64,000 nucleotides of DNA, from assembly GCF_000971275.1 (NCBI RefSeq), contig NZ_LAPV01000159.1, forward strand, positions 55,152 through 119,151. Reading direction: 5' to 3'. The first letter of the stretch is position 1; each line of letters begins with the position of its first letter. This document shows positions 1-11,783 of the stretch, in pieces. Source of the stretch: Devosia psychrophila. Its GTDB lineage: Bacteria; Pseudomonadota; Alphaproteobacteria; Rhizobiales; Devosiaceae. Position numbers and translations under genes: made by a program. Under the pieces are notes generated by a model. The model saw only the letters and a list, made by a program, of their open reading frames with translations. It was not told the origin of the DNA and did no database searches.

Positions 1-1188
1 GACGACCTTGAGTTCGCAGTCATCGACGTTGCGGTTGTCGCGCGACTGTACCAGCAAGCCACCGGCGACGGACTTGACGACGAGCCCATCGGCCTTGGCA
101 TCGGCGAGGCCGCCGGTCAGCAGCAGGCGCAGATTTTTCTTGGCGGCGATGATGTCCTGGGCTTCCTGCGTCGCCGACGGGGCCACGATCACCTCGGTGA
201 ATACCTTGACGATTTCGGTGGCGGTGGCGGCGTCGATCTCGCGATTGGTGGCGACAATGCCGCCGAAAGCCGAGACGGGATCGGTGCGCAGAGCGTTCTG
301 GTAGGCGGTCAGCAGGTCGCCTGCTACGGACACGCCGCAGGGATTGGCGTGCTTGATGATGGCAACGGCGGCAACGTCGCTGGCGTCGAACTCGGAGACC
401 AGCTCGAAAGCGGCGTCGGTGTCGTTGATATTGTTGTAGCTCAGGGTCTTGCCCTGGACCTGGGTGGCGGTGGCGACGCCGCGGCGATTATCGCCATTGG
501 CGTAGAAGCCGGCCCACTGATGCGGGTTCTCGCCATAGCGCATGACTTCGCGCAGGGTGCCGGCAAAGCTGCGGTAGGGGATTTCGGGGTAGTCGATGGC
601 CCTGGCGAACCAGCTCGAGATGGCGCTGTCATAGGCGGCGGTGCGGGCATAGGCCTTGGCGGCGAGCTTCTGGCGCAGTTCGAATGGGACGCCGCCGGTG
701 TTGGCGATGGCTTCAAGGATCGCCGGATAATCGGCCGGGTCGACCACCACGGTCACATAGGCGTGATTTTTGGCCGCAGAGCGGATCATCGCAGGGCCGC
801 CGATGTCGATATTTTCGATAATTTCGCCATAGCTCGCGCCGGACTCGACGGTCTTTTCGAAGGGGTAGAGGTTGACCGCGACAAGGTCGATGGCCGCGAT
901 GTCATGCTCGGCCATCGAGGCGGCGTGGACTGCGTTGTCGCGAACTGACAAAAGTCCGCCATGCACCTTGGGATGCAACGTCTTGACGCGGCCGTCCATC
1001 ATCTCGGGGAAGCCGGTGAGGTCGGAGATCTCGCGCACCGGCAGGCCGGCATCGCTGATCAGCTTGTGGGTGCCGCCGGTCGATACCAGCTCGACGCCCG
1101 CTGACGAGAGCCCCTTGGCAAACTCGGCCATGCCCGACTTGTCGAATACCGAAAGCAGCGCCCGACCGACCTTGACCGTCTTGCCCAT
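1..1188 (-). CDS. purH: Bifunctional AICAR transformylase / IMP cyclohydrolase PurH (partial)
   Basis: Catalyses the last two steps of de novo purine synthesis in the cytoplasm: formyl transfer to AICAR, then closure to IMP. The N-terminal MGS-like cyclohydrolase domain is clear ([10 protein letters not shown] at 10-19, STGGT at 36-40, HPKVHGG near 70). The transformylase domain follows and carries the IIKHANPCG motif near the window edge. Only 396 codons are present against about 530 usual, because the gene runs off the left edge. The ATG at 1186-1188 lies directly before MGKTVKVG. The order rsmB - heparinase-like - purH on one strand recurs in Hyphomicrobiales (family knowledge). Confidence 0.96.
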   Translation of the reverse strand, partial: MGKTVKVGRALLSVFDKSGMAEFAKGLSSAGVELVSTGGTHKLISDAGLPVREISDLTGFPEMMDGRVKTLHPKVHGGLLSVRDNAVHAASMAEHDIAAIDLVAVNLYPFEKTVESGASYGEIIENIDIGGPAMIRSAAKNHAYVTVVVDPADYPAILEAIANTGGVPFELRQKLAAKAYARTAAYDSAISSWFARAIDYPEIPYRSFAGTLREVMRYGENPHQWAGFYANGDNRRGVATATQVQGKTLSYNNINDTDAAFELVSEFDASDVAAVAIIKHANPCGVSVAGDLLTAYQNALRTDPVSAFGGIVATNREIDAATATEIVKVFTEVIVAPSATQEAQDIIAAKKNLRLLLTGGLADAKADGLVVKSVAGGLLVQSRDNRNVDDCELKVV

Positions 1189-1335
1189 GAGATGTGTCTC
1201 GCCTGTGATTGGATTTGGCGCTCGCTAGCACGAAGCGAGGATGGAGCCAACCAAAAGCGCCAATACTCTCCATTCCAGGTGCGAAGCTTGATCGCCTTCT
1301 CCCCCTTGAGGGGAGGGAGGCCAAGAGCCGCAGGC

Positions 1336-2940
1336 TCAGCCCTGTTCGAGCGTGAAAATCCAGGCCACTTCAGCATCGGCGACCACGTCGGCTTCCAGCA
1401 CCAGTTGGCGCGTCTTGTCGAAACCGACATAGGCGGACTGGCGCACGCTTTCCTCTTCGCGGAACTGCGCGCCTTCCCACAGGAAGCTCCAGACCGCGCC
1501 ATTGGGCAGCACCAGCCGGAGGATGCCCTCGCCGCGATTGCGCCGTACCATGACGCCCGGCGCCAGATGGAAACGGATGGCCAGCAGGCCCGACGGCGTG
1601 CCCTTGGCGGCGGCGACCATGCGGTCCTGGCCGACGAGCGTAGTGCCTTGCGACAGCAGGGTAATGCGGCGCTCGATTTCGACACCGAAACGCTTGGCAT
1701 AGCCGCTGCTGCTCAGGATCAGCAGATTGTCCGCCTTGTCGAGTGTGATGGCCGGGTTGCGCTGAGCCGGTGCGTCTTCAGCATCGATAGTCGGCGCGGA
1801 GTGGGCGATGCCCTGGCGAAATAACGCCTTGCTGTCGGGCAGGTCCGACGGCGCGGGGCCGCAGGAGCCCAGAATCAATTCGGTGCCATGGGAAAATTCG
1901 AAGCCAAGCGCGCTGGCATGCAGGTCGCTGGCGAGGCCGGGCGGTGGGGCAAGCCCAGAATCGGCGATCACCACGGCATTGCCGTCGCGCAGGATGCCGT
2001 AGCCGCCGAGCAGCATGGAGCGGCGCTTGCGGGTCGGGCCGTTGGCCTGGATAGCGATCAGCACGTCGTGCGGCAGTTGTCCGCAGCCGTTGAAATAGGC
2101 CGGCTCGCCGCTCGACAGGGTCAGCGCATCGAGGCTTTCATGCATGCGGTCGATCTGGGCCACCAGCTCATTGCCGGCCTCCGATTTCACCGCCGCCGCG
2201 ATGTGGCGGACGCTGACCAGTTCGACCAGCAACTGAAGTTGCAGTCTTGGATTGCGTGACAGGTGCAGGCCGTCGTTGTCGAGCTGGCTGGCGAGCAGGG
2301 CATTCAGCCGTTCGACGCGGGAGGGCACGTCAGTCTTGTCGTCCTGCTCGCAGAATTCGGCGCCGAGCAGAGCAATGCCGGCAAACAGGGCTTCGGCCGG
2401 ATCGCTGGTCAGCGGCGCCCGGACCTTGAGGCTCTGGATCTGCGTGCCGAGCACACGCTGGATGGTGCGGGCTTCGGCGGCATTGGCGCCGTCGAGCAAC
2501 AGCGGCAGGTGCCGCAGCCAGTTGATAACGCGTTGCGCGGTCAGGGCCGGCGCCCAGGTATCGTGCTGGAACTGGGCTTCATGGCCGATCCAGTCGAGCA
2601 CCAGCATGCGGGCAAAGCGGCGCTCGCCACTGTCACGCACGTCGCGGAAATGCCGCAGCCAGGAAAAGCCGTGCAGGTTCAGCCACCAGTCGACATGGCT
2701 GACTTCGAGCGTAAACGGCGAGGCGCCGTTGGTCTCGATCAGCTTGCTGGCCAACAGATAGCGTCCGGCCATCATGTCGCGCACCGCTTCGCGATCGGCA
2801 GGGCGGAGTTCGGGCAGCTCGCCGCCAAAAGCATCGTCAGCCAGCCCGCGCCAGGTCCAGCGCAGGATGGGCAGCGTCACCGTCGCATCGGCGATACCGA
2901 GCGCGAACTTGCGCAAGCCGTGGGGCAGGTGCGGCGCCAT
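1336..2940 (-). CDS. Heparinase II/III family protein
   Basis: A 534-residue protein of the heparinase II/III-like family: an alpha-helical N-terminal half (WWLNLHGFSWLRHF near 110) and a beta-rich C-terminal half with an SHGTELILG segment. The substrate is unknown. In alphaproteobacteria this gene usually sits between rsmB and purH, and no lyase activity can be read from sequence alone. The open frame extends to 3087 inside rsmB. I chose the ATG at 2940 (MAPHLPHGL) because AGGAG lies just upstream and the preceding stretch is low-complexity and unlike the family. It is 147 bp from purH and probably co-transcribed with it. Confidence 0.88.
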   Translation of the reverse strand: MAPHLPHGLRKFALGIADATVTLPILRWTWRGLADDAFGGELPELRPADREAVRDMMAGRYLLASKLIETNGASPFTLEVSHVDWWLNLHGFSWLRHFRDVRDSGERRFARMLVLDWIGHEAQFQHDTWAPALTAQRVINWLRHLPLLLDGANAAEARTIQRVLGTQIQSLKVRAPLTSDPAEALFAGIALLGAEFCEQDDKTDVPSRVERLNALLASQLDNDGLHLSRNPRLQLQLLVELVSVRHIAAAVKSEAGNELVAQIDRMHESLDALTLSSGEPAYFNGCGQLPHDVLIAIQANGPTRKRRSMLLGGYGILRDGNAVVIADSGLAPPPGLASDLHASALGFEFSHGTELILGSCGPAPSDLPDSKALFRQGIAHSAPTIDAEDAPAQRNPAITLDKADNLLILSSSGYAKRFGVEIERRITLLSQGTTLVGQDRMVAAAKGTPSGLLAIRFHLAPGVMVRRNRGEGILRLVLPNGAVWSFLWEGAQFREEESVRQSAYVGFDKTRQLVLEADVVADAEVAWIFTLEQG

Positions 2941-3037
2941 CAGCGCATTCGCTCCTGCCGCGCGGCGTGTGCCAGCACTGCCTTGTGTCTGCCCGTCACC
3001 GGTTGCGTCCTCACTGGCCCTTATGGGCGCTTCTTTT

Positions 3038-4339
3038 TCAGCGGCGACGGAAGCGAGCCACGAAGAACCCGTCCATGCCGCCTTCATTGCCGCCCGGTTT
3101 CATGCCGGGATGGGTGCGCACCAGACCCTTTGCGGTCACGGCGCTTTCCAGGCCCGGCAATTCATCGGCAGTCACCGGCCAAAGTTCGAGGCCGGGCAGT
3201 GTTCCTAGCGCCCATTCGACCTGCTCTTCGCCCTCGGCGGGCTCAAGCGAGCAGACGCAGTAAACCAGCACACCGCCCACATCAAGACAACGGAAAGCAT
3301 TGGTAATCAACGCTTTCTGCAGACGCACGCGGCCTGCAACGTCGCCGACCGAGCGATGCCAGATCACTTCGGGATGGCGGCGGAAGGTGCCAGTGGCCGA
3401 GCAGGGCGCATCGAGCAGCACGCCGTCATAGGGAGAATTGGGCGCGAAGGTGCCCGCATCGCCGACGATGATTTCGGCGCTGTAGTCGAGACGTTTGAGG
3501 TTTTCCTTGAGCCGTTCCATGCGGTTGGCGTCGGCATCGAGTGCCGTGACCATGTAGCCGGCCTTGAGCAATTGCGCAGTCTTGCCACCGGGCGCGGCGC
3601 AGAGATCGAGCACGCGGCCGCCGGCTTTTGCGCCTAACAAGCGCGCCGGAATGGCCGAGGCCGCATCCTGTACCCACCAGCGGCCCTCGGCAAAGCCGGG
3701 CAGGGCATCGACCGGCCGGTCGCGCTGATCGACGCGGACCGTGTCGGCGACGAGCTTTTCGGCGCCAAGCTGGCCGATCAGTTCCGCGTCGTCGTCTTTC
3801 AGCGTCAGGTCGAGCGGCGCGCCGGCCAGCAGGGCGCTGGAAAAGCCGTTGATGGCCTCTTCGCCATAGGCCTCGAGCCAGGTGTCGCCAAAGGTGTCGG
3901 GGATCAGCATATCGTCTTCGAGCATGCCGAACTTGGCCGAGTTGGCCTGGGCCGATCGCAGCACCGCATTGATCAGGCCGGACAGATGTCGCGCCTTGGG
4001 GTCGCGCTTGACGGCTTCGACGGCGAGGAACAGCGCGCTATGGGCGCCGAGATCGGGCAGGAACACCAGTTGAGCCAGCGATAGCCGCAGGACCGCTTCA
4101 AAGGTGCCGGACCTGCCGGGCATTCCCTTGTCGAGCAGCGAATGAATGATGAAATTGAGCTGGCCCTGCCGGCGCAATGCCGTGGTGATCAGCCGGTTGG
4201 CCAGCGCGCGGTCGCGCCCATCCACCAGTTCCTTGGCGGTCAGCGGCACGAAGTTGTCGCCGGCCAGCACGGACTTCAGCCGTTCTGCAGCGACGAGACG
4301 GAGCTTGAGACCCGCCGGATCAGGTTTGTTATGCGCCAC
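3038..4339 (-). CDS. rsmB: RsmB/NOP family 16S rRNA m5C methyltransferase
   Basis: SAM-dependent cytosine-C5 methyltransferase acting on 16S rRNA. A NusB-like N-terminal RNA-binding region covers about residues 1-140. The Rossmann methyltransferase domain has the SAM loop LDLCAAPGGKT (244-254), motif IV LLDAPCSATG (308-317) with one catalytic Cys, and YCVCS (360-364) with the second conserved Cys. At 433 residues the length is normal for the family. The ATG at 4339 follows htpX by only 9 bp, so the two are likely one transcript. The C-terminus lies close to the heparinase-like gene downstream. Confidence 0.95.
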   Translation of the reverse strand: MAHNKPDPAGLKLRLVAAERLKSVLAGDNFVPLTAKELVDGRDRALANRLITTALRRQGQLNFIIHSLLDKGMPGRSGTFEAVLRLSLAQLVFLPDLGAHSALFLAVEAVKRDPKARHLSGLINAVLRSAQANSAKFGMLEDDMLIPDTFGDTWLEAYGEEAINGFSSALLAGAPLDLTLKDDDAELIGQLGAEKLVADTVRVDQRDRPVDALPGFAEGRWWVQDAASAIPARLLGAKAGGRVLDLCAAPGGKTAQLLKAGYMVTALDADANRMERLKENLKRLDYSAEIIVGDAGTFAPNSPYDGVLLDAPCSATGTFRRHPEVIWHRSVGDVAGRVRLQKALITNAFRCLDVGGVLVYCVCSLEPAEGEEQVEWALGTLPGLELWPVTADELPGLESAVTAKGLVRTHPGMKPGGNEGGMDGFFVARFRRR

Positions 4340-4348
4340 GCTTGTTCT

Positions 4349-5332
4349 TTATCCCCATGGACCGCGTTGTCCGCCGTCCTCGTCGGTTTGTCCGACGGTC
4401 GGCACGCGCCAGCCGCCGCCGATATCACGGCCGGTCGAAACCGGTTGCGGGCGAGGCTGAGGCCTGCGGCCCTTATCGTCCACATGCATGCTCGCTGCAA
4501 GCTTGCGCAGCGCTTCGATGCGATTGCCGGTGTCGGGATGGGTGGAAAACAGGTTATCCATGCGCTGCCCGGACAGGGGATTGATGATGTACATATGCGC
4601 CATGGCCGGGTTGCGCTCGGCCGCGACATTGACCTGACGGCCGGCCTGACCAGCAATCTTTTGCAACGCAGAGGCCAGCGCCAGCGGGTCGCCAGAAATC
4701 TCGGCGCCGTGCTTGTCGGCCTCGTATTCGCGGGTCCGGCTCACCGCCATCTGCACCACCATGGCGGCGACCGGCGCGAGAAAAACCATCAGTAAAGAAC
4801 CGATCCCGCCCAGCGGATTGTTGCGATTATTGCCACCGCCGAAGAACAGGCCGAACTGCGCCAGCGCCGAAATCGCACCGGCAAAAGTCGCGGTAATGGT
4901 CATGGTCAGCGTATCGCGGTTCCGGATGTGAGCCAGCTCATGGGCAATCACGGCCGCCACTTCGTGCGTTTCCAGATGCTTCAGCAGGCCTGCGGACACA
5001 GCCACCGCAGCATTCTGCGGATTGCGGCCGGTGGCGAAGGCGTTGGGCTGCTCGGACTGGATCAGATAGACTTTCGGCGTCGGAATGCCGGCCTTGCGCG
5101 ACAGGATATCGACCATATCGTACAATTCGGGTACGCGGCTGCGCTCGACAGGCACGGCATTCTGCATGCGCAGCACCAGCTTGTCGGAGTTCCAGTAGCC
5201 GAACAGATTGGTCACCAGCGCAAAGCCGAACGCCAGCACCATGCCGCCGGTGCCGCCGATAAAATAGCCAACTGTCATGAACAGCGCGGTCAGCGCCGCC
5301 AGAAGAACCGTGGTGCGAAAAGCATTGAACAT
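4349..5332 (-). CDS. htpX: Zinc metalloprotease HtpX
   Basis: Inner-membrane zinc endopeptidase of membrane-protein quality control (M48B). Two hydrophobic segments lie in the first 45 residues. The HELAH zinc motif is at 131-135, and EYEADKHG near 203 supplies the third ligand; further membrane segments lie between. The frame is open much further upstream, but the ATG-ATG pair at 5335/5332 has AAGGG just before it and starts at the family N-terminus (MFNAFRTT). The length of 327 residues is typical. The C-terminus is a proline/glycine-rich tail. It is first in the htpX-rsmB-heparinase-purH run and divergent from the DUF1674 gene. Confidence 0.94.
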   Translation of the reverse strand: MFNAFRTTVLLAALTALFMTVGYFIGGTGGMVLAFGFALVTNLFGYWNSDKLVLRMQNAVPVERSRVPELYDMVDILSRKAGIPTPKVYLIQSEQPNAFATGRNPQNAAVAVSAGLLKHLETHEVAAVIAHELAHIRNRDTLTMTITATFAGAISALAQFGLFFGGGNNRNNPLGGIGSLLMVFLAPVAAMVVQMAVSRTREYEADKHGAEISGDPLALASALQKIAGQAGRQVNVAAERNPAMAHMYIINPLSGQRMDNLFSTHPDTGNRIEALRKLAASMHVDDKGRRPQPRPQPVSTGRDIGGGWRVPTVGQTDEDGGQRGPWG

Positions 5333-5426
5333 CATCAGCCCTTGGGTTCGTGTTGCTGAGTAATTATGTTGTGTGTCCAAGGGTTGCATGCAAGCGGCAT
5401 GAGCAAAACGTAATGCGGACAGAGCG

Positions 5427-5630
5427 ATGAGCGACGAAGAGATTGTGGATGAGGCGCCCCGGCCGCCGTTGAGCGAAGCCGCCAAGCGCGCGCTGGCCGA
5501 GGCCAGGGCCCGGCGCGCCGACATCGACGCCAAGGGGGCGTTAGCGCAAAAGGAAGAGGGCGGTCGCGGTGGCCTGGAGCCAGGGCGCTATGGCGACTGG
5601 GAGATCAAGGGCCTGACCAGCGACTTTTGA
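5427..5630 (+). CDS. DUF1674 / SDHAF4-like small protein
   Basis: A 67-residue soluble protein with the C-terminal signature of DUF1674 ([15 protein letters not shown]). This family contains the mitochondrial succinate dehydrogenase assembly factor SDHAF4. A role in maturing the flavinylated SdhA subunit is inferred from the family. The N-terminal half is charged and Ala/Arg-rich and is probably disordered. The gene is transcribed divergently from htpX, a common arrangement in alphaproteobacteria. Confidence 0.85.
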   Translation: MSDEEIVDEAPRPPLSEAAKRALAEARARRADIDAKGALAQKEEGGRGGLEPGRYGDWEIKGLTSDF

Positions 5631-5655
5631 GGGCCTCGTTGTGGCCGGCTAGGGA

Positions 5656-5706
5656 CCGTCCCAGCCGCCGGCTTTTCCCTCGGGTCAAGCCCGAGGGAGA
5701 AAGAGG
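5656..5706. terminator. Hairpin between convergent genes
   Basis: The palindrome CCCTCGGG-tcaa-GCCCGAGGG lies between the DUF1674 gene (plus) and the Flp pilin gene (minus), with short T and A runs on its two sides. It looks like a bidirectional terminator, although the U-tract is weak on both strands. Confidence 0.45.
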
Positions 5707-5710
5707 TGGG

Positions 5711-5854
5711 TTAGCCGACGATATCGGCCAGGCTGAACCCCGCTGCCGAGGCCGCCACGGTCATGACGACGGCGATGATCGCCGCAATCAGGGCATACTC
5801 GACCGGCGTTACCCCAGTATCATCGCGCAGAAATCTGGTCAGGATCTTGAACAT
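5711..5854 (-). CDS. Flp family type IVb pilin (lone copy)
   Basis: A 47-residue reading frame with the Flp/Fap pilin pattern: a short basic N-terminus, a Gly-x-Thr-Pro-Val-Glu-Tyr motif around residues 14-20 (the conserved Glu-Tyr after the prepilin cleavage glycine), then a single hydrophobic helix (ALIAAIIAVVM). Flp pilins are processed by CpaA/TadV and assembled by the Tad machinery. No cpa/tad genes are visible here, so this copy is detached from any Tad locus in the window. The ATG at 5852-5854 is preceded on the sense strand by a G-rich stretch. It lies 68 bp downstream of ccmG. Confidence 0.85.
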   Translation of the reverse strand: MFKILTRFLRDDTGVTPVEYALIAAIIAVVMTVAASAAGFSLADIVG

Positions 5855-5922
5855 GGGGACAGCCTCTACGCGGGTACAATGGCACGTCTGTGGCAGAGAT
5901 CGGCTGAACCGAAGCTGAACGC

Positions 5923-6456
5923 TTAGCTGCGGGCGGCGAGGATGGCGGGCAGCAACTGGCTTTCGATGGTCTGCGGCGACAGCGGTCCGACGAATTTGTA
6001 GGTGACTACCCCTTCGGCATCGACCACGAAGGTTTCCGGCACGCCATAGACACCCCAGTCGATCGAGACACGGCGATCGCGGTCCATGCCGACGGCGTCA
6101 TAGGGATTGCCGAGTTCGGCGAGGAACGCCCGGGCGTTCTCGGGCGCGTCTGACTGGTTGATGCCGAACAGCCTTACGCCGGTTTCAGCCTTTAGCGCTT
6201 CGAGCAGCGGGTGCTCGTCGCGGCAGGGAATGCACCAGCTGGCAAAGACATTGACGACGGTCACCTCGCCCTTGAGTGCGGCGGTATCGAAGCCGGGCAC
6301 GCCGAGCTCGGGCACTTCGGCCATGGTGAAGGTGGGGGCTGGCTTGTCGATCAGCACGGAACGAACAAGCCCCGGATCGCGGTTCATGGACATGGCAAAA
6401 ACCGCGACCAGCACGACGAGGGCGATCAGCGGCAGGCCGAACAACACATAGCGCAT
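5923..6456 (-). CDS. ccmG: Cytochrome c biogenesis thiol:disulfide interchange protein CcmG/DsbE
   Basis: Periplasmic, membrane-anchored thioredoxin-like reductase that keeps apocytochrome c heme-binding cysteines reduced for heme ligation. An N-terminal anchor helix covers about 5-24, and the active site WCIPC is at 74-78 in a DsbE-type context. GVPETF with the cis-proline lies further on. At 177 residues it has the family length. The start codon overlaps the stop of ccmD (TGATG at 6454-6458), so it is the last gene of the ccm operon. Confidence 0.95.
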   Translation of the reverse strand: MRYVLFGLPLIALVVLVAVFAMSMNRDPGLVRSVLIDKPAPTFTMAEVPELGVPGFDTAALKGEVTVVNVFASWCIPCRDEHPLLEALKAETGVRLFGINQSDAPENARAFLAELGNPYDAVGMDRDRRVSIDWGVYGVPETFVVDAEGVVTYKFVGPLSPQTIESQLLPAILAARS

Positions 6457-6605
6457 CAGGCGGCGCGACGCGCTTCGAGGGCGGCGAGCTTTCCGGCAGT
6501 GGTTCGCGCGTCATACAGTGTCCAGCCGATCAGACCGGCGACGCCGATAGCGACCCCGATATAGGCCCAGACGATGAACACGGCGTGGGGTCCGAGATCG
6601 ATCAT
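6456..6605 (-). CDS. ccmD: Heme exporter protein CcmD
   Basis: A 49-residue protein with one membrane helix (about residues 8-29) followed by a basic, Ala-rich cytoplasmic tail. This is the standard CcmD layout, and it begins MIDLGPHAVFI with the conserved Tyr/Trp region (VWAYIGVAIG). CcmD helps release holo-CcmE from the CcmABC complex. Its ATG overlaps the ccmC stop (ATGA at 6602-6605) and its stop overlaps the ccmG start, so the three genes are translationally coupled. Confidence 0.92.
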   Translation of the reverse strand: MIDLGPHAVFIVWAYIGVAIGVAGLIGWTLYDARTTAGKLAALEARRAA

Positions 6606-7363
6606 GCGCGATCTCCCTGCGCCATGCGGCGCTGCAGGCCGATGACCCGACGGCGCTTGACCTCGGTGTGCATGGCCTTGAGCTGCAGCGTGATGAAAAG
6701 GAATGTGAACGCGAAAAACATCACGAACAATGGCGTGAGAATAGAGCCCGGCATGCGCGGGCCATCAGCGCGGAACACGCTGGCGGGCTGATGCAAGGTG
6801 CTCCACCAGTCGACCGAGAATTTTATGATGGGGATGTTGATGGCGCCGACCAAGGTAAAGACTGCGATGACGCGGGCGGCGCGGAGCTGGTCGTCAAAGG
6901 CCCGCCACAGGGCGATCAGCCCGAGGTAGATGAACAGCAGGACCAGCGTCGAGGTCATGCGTCCATCCCATTCCCAGAAGGTGCCCCAGGTCGGCCGGCC
7001 CCAGAGCGAGCCGGTGAACAGCGCCAGCGCCGTGAACAGCGCGCCCAAGGGAGCAGCAGCCTTCATCGAGACGTCGGCCATCGGATGGCGCCAGACCAGT
7101 GTGCCGACCGCCGAGACGGTCATGACGCCATAGACGAACTGGCTGAGCCAGGCATTGGGCACGTGGACATACATGATGCGCACGGTGTCGCCCATCTGGT
7201 AGTCCTGCGGCGAATTAAAGAAGGCGAAGTAGAGCCCGACGACGAACAGCACTGCAGTCACAATCACCAGCGGCCACAGCAGGGGCTTGGTCCAGATGAC
7301 GAATTGCCCCGGATTGGCGATCCGGTTCCACCAGTTCAGCTTGGGCGCGGTTTCAATGCTCAT
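6602..7363 (-). CDS. ccmC: Heme ABC transporter permease / heme handling protein CcmC
   Basis: Six-helix inner-membrane protein that presents heme to CcmE. Family marks are visible: the N-terminal NWWNRIANPGQF, the periplasmic HVPNAWLSQF histidine loop, the tryptophan-rich WGRPTWGTFWEWD loop, and WWSTLHQPAS with the second conserved His. The ATG at 7363 (MSIETAPKL) is preferred over an in-frame ATG at 7381, which lies in a palindromic intergenic repeat. The protein has 253 residues. The 118-bp gap to ccmB holds that repeat, so co-transcription with ccmAB is likely but not tightly coupled. Confidence 0.95.
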   Translation of the reverse strand: MSIETAPKLNWWNRIANPGQFVIWTKPLLWPLVIVTAVLFVVGLYFAFFNSPQDYQMGDTVRIMYVHVPNAWLSQFVYGVMTVSAVGTLVWRHPMADVSMKAAAPLGALFTALALFTGSLWGRPTWGTFWEWDGRMTSTLVLLFIYLGLIALWRAFDDQLRAARVIAVFTLVGAINIPIIKFSVDWWSTLHQPASVFRADGPRMPGSILTPLFVMFFAFTFLFITLQLKAMHTEVKRRRVIGLQRRMAQGDRA

Positions 7364-7373
7364 GACTTCAGTA

Positions 7374-7468
7374 GACCTCATCCTGAGCCTGTCGAAGGAC
7401 GAGGGCGTGGCACACGGCCTGCACTCGCCCGACCTCCTGGTTCGACAAGCTCACCATGAGGTCTCGGG
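7374..7468. repeat. Palindromic intergenic repeat between ccmB and ccmC
   Basis: A 95-bp imperfect palindrome fills most of the ccmB-ccmC gap. The left arm AGACCTCATCCTGAGCCTG plus the following TCGAAGGACGAGG is mirrored by a right arm reading TTCGACAAGCTCACCATGA then GGTCT. The CCTGAGC...TCGAAGGA core resembles a REP-like element widespread in alphaproteobacterial genomes (recognised from general knowledge, not searched). It could fold in the ccm transcript and alter mRNA stability between ccmB and ccmC. Confidence 0.7.
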
Positions 7469-7481
7469 GAATAGTCATTCC

Positions 7482-8135
7482 CTAATCTTCGGCCGAGCTT
7501 ATCGCAAGCGCCGCGGCAAAGGGAGCCAAGGCAACCGCCATGAGGCTCAATGCCGCAAGAAACAGCATGGCGGCGCTGGATTGGGTGGCGGTGATGCTGC
7601 CGGTGCCGAAGATCAGCACGGGGATCGACAGCGGCGCGATCAGGATCGGCGCGATAAGCCCGCCACGCCGGATACTTACGGTTACCGCGGCTCCGATGGC
7701 GCCAAAGGCGGCCAAAGCCGGGGTGCCGAGCAGTAGCGAGAGGATCGTCCGCCACAGGGCCTCACCCTCCATCGACAGCAGCACGGCGAGGAAGGGACTG
7801 GCGATGATCAGCGGCACGGCCGAGACCAGCCAGTGCACGATCAATTTTGCGGCAATGACCATGCTGAGCGGCAGTTCGGACTGACGCAGCAGGATCAGCG
7901 AGCCGTCGTCATGGTCCGGGCGAAACAACCGGTCGAGCCCAAGCAACATGGCGAGGAAGGCCGCGATCCACACAATGCCCGGCGCGATACGAGCCAGCAA
8001 AGCCCGGTCCGGTCCCACGGCAAAGGGCACGATGGCGCCGACGATGACGAAAAACAGCACGAGCGTCAGCACGTCGCCGCCGCCGCGCAGGGCAAGGCGC
8101 AGCTCGCGGGCCAGCATGGCTCGCAAGATCGTCAT
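7482..8135 (-). CDS. ccmB: Heme exporter protein CcmB
   Basis: A 217-residue integral membrane protein with about six hydrophobic segments, the permease of the CcmAB ABC complex that uses ATP to release heme-loaded CcmE. The N-terminus has the CcmB-type cytoplasmic start (ARELRLALRGGGD) and the conserved RLFRPDHDDGSLILLRQS loop between helices 2 and 3. It overlaps the end of ccmA by 4 bp (8132-8135), which indicates translational coupling. Confidence 0.94.
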   Translation of the reverse strand: MTILRAMLARELRLALRGGGDVLTLVLFFVIVGAIVPFAVGPDRALLARIAPGIVWIAAFLAMLLGLDRLFRPDHDDGSLILLRQSELPLSMVIAAKLIVHWLVSAVPLIIASPFLAVLLSMEGEALWRTILSLLLGTPALAAFGAIGAAVTVSIRRGGLIAPILIAPLSIPVLIFGTGSITATQSSAAMLFLAALSLMAVALAPFAAALAISSAED

Positions 8136-8764
8136 GGCTGTTGTCCCATCACGAGCGTTTCCATGCGCGCCAAATCGGGCAGGGTGATCGGATCATGCGT
8201 CGCCGCAATGAAGAGCCCGCCCATGTCGAGATGGCGGTCGAGCAGCCGCGTCACCAGCTCATGGCCCTCGCTATCGAGCGCCGCGGTGGGTTCGTCGAGC
8301 AACCACAGCGGGCGATGGCTGACCAGTAGCCGCGCCAGTGCCAACCGCCGCGATTGGCCCGCCGATAAATAGCCGGCATCGAGATCGGCGAGATGGCCGA
8401 GCCCGACTTCATCGAGGGCTGCCTTGGCCGGACTGCCGGTCGCGCCGTTCACTTCGGCCCAGAAGGCCAGGTTTTCCTGCACCGTGAGGCGTGGCTTGAT
8501 GGCATTGCGGTGGCCGCAATAATGCAGCACGCGCTCGTCTTCACCGGCACCTGCGATGGCAAAGCTTCCGTCCAGCGGCGCGATAATCCCGGCCAGCGTC
8601 AGCAGCAAGGTGGTCTTGCCGCCGCCATTGGGCCCGCGCAGCAACAGGCACTGCCCGGCAGTGACTGAAAAACTCACATTGGCGCCCAGCGCCATGCCGC
8701 CGCGACCCCAGCTCAGGCCGGTAGCGCGCAGGGTCAGCGGGGGAAAGAGGTGCCGTACGGTCAT
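8132..8764 (-). CDS. ccmA: Cytochrome c biogenesis ATP-binding export protein CcmA
   Basis: ATPase subunit of the CcmABC complex. A single ABC domain of 210 residues carries Walker A GPNGGGKTT (44-52), the signature LSAGQSRR (133-140), Walker B with LLDEPT (155-160) and a switch His in AATHD. It is the first gene of the ccmA-ccmB-ccmC-ccmD-ccmG run on the minus strand. A promoter is expected in the 169-bp divergent gap to acnA. Confidence 0.95.
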   Translation of the reverse strand: MTVRHLFPPLTLRATGLSWGRGGMALGANVSFSVTAGQCLLLRGPNGGGKTTLLLTLAGIIAPLDGSFAIAGAGEDERVLHYCGHRNAIKPRLTVQENLAFWAEVNGATGSPAKAALDEVGLGHLADLDAGYLSAGQSRRLALARLLVSHRPLWLLDEPTAALDSEGHELVTRLLDRHLDMGGLFIAATHDPITLPDLARMETLVMGQQP

Positions 8765-8933
8765 GACCCCTTCTCGTATTGAACGACATGTCGGGCTGGC
8801 AAGCCCAATCGTCTTTCTCTATAACCCGTAATAGTTTGGAGTCATTCCAGCAAAGGCAGCGCTGTTGAGCGGTTTCCGGGGCTTTAACCTCGGGCCGGCG
8901 CGCCTGCCGAAACGATATGTTAGGGCGGAAACC

Positions 8934-11606
<2,673 letters not shown>

Positions 11607-11627
11607 GCTTTCGTATAATTCGAATGC

Positions 11628-11660
11628 AAATGGCGGTCCCTCGGGCCGCCATTTTTGTTT
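11628..11660 (+). terminator. Intrinsic terminator after acnA
   Basis: A stem AAATGGCGG paired with CCGCCATTT around a short loop, followed directly by a T-rich tract (TTTTTGTTT), 22 bp after the acnA stop codon. This is a classic Rho-independent terminator on the plus strand. Confidence 0.9.
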
Positions 11661-11783
11661 GTTCAGTGCCAAGGAGGAAACCCGTGCGGATGAGGGCTTC
11701 GGGGTAACCACAACACGGCCAATTTTCCCTCTCACCCTCTTTTGACTGGCGGGGGTGCATTGGCCCGGCCTACAACTCTGGCC

